Shown one piece after another: positions 28,561 to 30,412 of a stretch of 30,412 nucleotides of DNA (position 1 is the first letter of the stretch; each line of letters begins with the position of its first letter). Source of the DNA: Priapulus caudatus (Eukaryota > Priapulida > Priapulimorpha > Priapulimorphida > Priapulidae); contig NW_014577171.1 in NCBI RefSeq assembly GCF_000485595.1, forward strand, positions 102,537 through 132,948. Direction: 5' to 3'. Both the position numbers and the translations under genes were made by a program. Below the pieces are notes generated by a model. The model was not told the DNA's origin. It saw only the letters and a program-made list of their open reading frames with translations, and ran no database searches.

Positions 28561-30164
28561 GGGAGTAGTGGGTCGGCGTAGGCGACTCCTAGACTCGTTA
28601 AGTTGGAAGTAGGCGAGGTACGGTCGAGCATATTAGATAGTAGTATTTAGTACGAGTAGTTCGGTATATCCGGAACAAGACGGCTTCAATGGATTGAGAA
28701 CATGGGTCCCAATACACCGTTGACAGTTTCAACACGCGCATAGCGCTTAGCCTGAAAGGTCGAAAGTCGGGAGGATTTGATCCGCAGAAAGCGCGATGTT
28801 AATGCGCGAACAATGGCGTTAAGCGCGTATGTTGAATGGGGCGCTCAAATATCGGATCGGGGATTGGGCTTAAGAACGACATTTTAGAGCATGCATTGAC
28901 CATAATTTAAATTATTCAGTGTGTCATGTACTCGGTCATCCATTATCGGTGCTCTTTTCGCCTGGCTACGTGCACTGTTCTTGGATACAAGGTGAGGCGA
29001 GCCTGCGTATGCAAGGCAGATAAGCATTGAGATCACATATGGGGAGTTTACTCGTCATGACCGGTGCCTCGCAGGCGGAGATGCGTACTAGTGGGCAGAA
29101 CATAGACGCAGAATGTCAATGGCACATGGGTGTATAAAACGAAGTGGCTTAACCTACCCGTAATCATACCGCCTAACCATAAACCCTCCTATATATTGAA
29201 TAGAATTATATTTATATTGATGTAAATGACATTGGTTATATTGAGGACCAAGTTCTCTATCTTGACCGGACCCGATCAGCACTGCGACTGATGTCTACAG
29301 TAGGGTCCTATAGTACGAGAGTTGCGCCATCTCAGGATTTGACTCCATGTTGTTCCAATGTATCACACGCTGCCTTAAAGTCGGGCGGCTGTATGGATAA
29401 CGGCTGACAGATGGTCGTAGTAATCTAATTAGACTAATGCGTCTTCCAAAAAAACCAAAAATTTAGAGAGATTATAGCTAAGACATGGTGTCTATGACTA
29501 TGTTATCTAGATTTCTATAAATGTACTCAATGTGTCGCACGATATGATAGTTTCCCCCATTGTACCTTTTTACCCGCAAAAAAAATAGCGGCGTACTATT
29601 TGGACACATGTTCGTCCAGCGACCACGTGACGATAGTTTTTGCGACATCGTCATGGGCAACTGCTCTGTATATAGGCATAAGTCTACGTCACTAGCACTA
29701 GTCTAGCTCTTCGACAAAACCAAGTGGCAAGCATGATTGCTCACTAGCGCTGTACGAACAGATACTCATATCCTTCTAGTTTAATCAGTGTTGATGTTTA
29801 AGATCTGTAAGATACATTCAGCAGCGGCAGAAGTAAACAATTAAAATAGTCAGTAGAAAACGAAGTGTGTACATTGTACGACGCTGGGCATTTTCATTGC
29901 CAAGGCCACCAATCACTGGCAGCATCACAATACACATACTATGCCAACCCTGACGGCTTTTACGCGGTAGACTAATAATATACCGCTTTTTGAAGAGCTT
30001 TACGCCTACAGCTTTTAATATGATTCTACCCTACCGGCATTGCAAAAATTTGAAAAAACTTCTTTTTTTTTCATTTTTTCATATTTATCTCTAATAAATG
30101 TATGTAATCGTATGCTCATAATGTATTCTATTGGCCAGTCATTACTCCGCCAGAATGCAGGAGA

Positions 30165-30275
30165 AGGGCACGCATTTACGCACCCATTTTTTGAATAATT
30201 TTCTGGGGGGGCATGTCGCCCCAGAACCCCCTAGCGGCGCCGCGGACTGGCGTCGCACGCAGGATCTACCTATTT
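30165..30275 (-). mobile_element. Relative of the hAT MITE GC-rich core
   Basis: Read on minus, this carries CTAGGGGGTTCTGGGGCG, then ACATGCCCCCCAGAAAATT. It parallels the 2310-2375 core of the MITE in PSMA4 intron 1 (CTAGGGGGGTCTGGGGGCAT, then GCCCCCGTGAAAATTTTTGA). Ends and target duplication were not found, so it may be a fragment or a different subfamily. Confidence 0.5.
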
Positions 30276-30412
30276 TTCATTCAAAAATGTTGGCATGTGA
30301 TGAAATAAGGTTCCAACGCTGAGGGGGCCGATTGCTGCCATCAACGCCTTGGGCTGCCATAAGTCACAACGGAATGGCATAGATATGGGGCTGTTAAAAC
30401 CTTGATATATGA

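Larger units (their letters stand above)
28354..30412. other. Gene-free right end
   Basis: Apart from the telomere-like tract and the transposon-core relative listed separately, I see no gene. A short hairpin (28448-28457 with 28466-28476, CCCAGGGTAC / GTACCGCTGGG) and an imperfect inverted repeat (about 28730 with 28820, TTCAACA and TGTTGAA ends) are present. Small open frames have no recognisable domains. Confidence 0.5.

Noticed and set aside
28730-28840. Possible structured RNA or tRNA-like segment
   Set aside because: Imperfect inverted repeat only; no cloverleaf, no clear A/B boxes, no known RNA recognised.

Overview
The window is nuclear DNA from an animal, probably an intron-rich marine-type invertebrate. 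It has multi-exon genes with GT-AG introns, metazoan-specific families (a KLHL10-type BTB-kelch protein and a KLF9/13-type zinc-finger factor), TTAGGG-type telomere-like tracts, microsatellites and several non-autonomous DNA transposons. I cannot name the phylum with confidence. No bacterial, viral or CRISPR content was seen.

Layout. (1) 208-2780, minus strand: the 5' part of a proteasome alpha-type 4 gene (PSMA4). Its downstream exons lie off the left edge, and its first intron carries a 262-bp hAT-type MITE with an exact 8-bp target duplication. (2) 3414-5786, plus strand: a complete three-exon KLHL10 gene, head-to-head with PSMA4 across about 630 bp. (3) 5787-8629: 3' flank, a tRNA-derived SINE candidate, a long (CGCA)n/(CA)n tract, and the GC-rich promoter/5' UTR of the next gene. 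(4) 8630-18593, plus strand: a two-exon KLF9/13/16-type gene of 273 aa. Zinc finger 1 is in exon 1 and fingers 2-3 are in exon 2, across a roughly 9-kb intron. The intron holds GT/GC tracts, tandem repeats, a GC-rich island with a perfect CRE and octamer, and a second, scrambled copy of the end of the gene (about 11.6-15.5 kb). The intact copy is at about 16.9-18.7 kb. (5) 18812-19765: an assembly gap. (6) 20720-26256, plus strand: a complete nine-exon gene for the beta subunit of protein geranylgeranyltransferase type I (PGGT1B, 356 aa, all zinc ligands present). Its introns hold a telomere-motif foldback, a PIF/Harbinger-like MITE, a (CT)n tract and a perfect-consensus CTCF-type site. (7) 26257-30412: gene-free sequence with microsatellites, a second copy of the repeat that abuts the gap, a TTAGGG tract and a relative of the hAT MITE core.

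The genes are not an operon or a functional island. PSMA4 (20S proteasome) and KLHL10 (adaptor for CUL3 ubiquitin ligases) both act in ubiquitin-proteasome turnover and share an intergenic promoter region. KLF is a transcription factor and PGGT1B modifies CaaX-box GTPases.

Main cautions and points of interest. The two copies of the KLF 3' region differ mostly by scattered small insertions, and the homologous exon interval is 340 versus 308 nt. This looks more like an unpolished long-read or alternative-haplotype duplicate than true exon duplication. The expanded copy also contains a 1.7-kb TIR-bounded insertion that the compact copy lacks. Biologically, the KLF protein combines a KLF9/13-type Sin3-interaction motif with a CtBP-type PIDLS motif. 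The PGGT1B intron 1 foldback with mirrored telomere repeats is the most unusual DNA structure. I found no convincing new multi-gene system.
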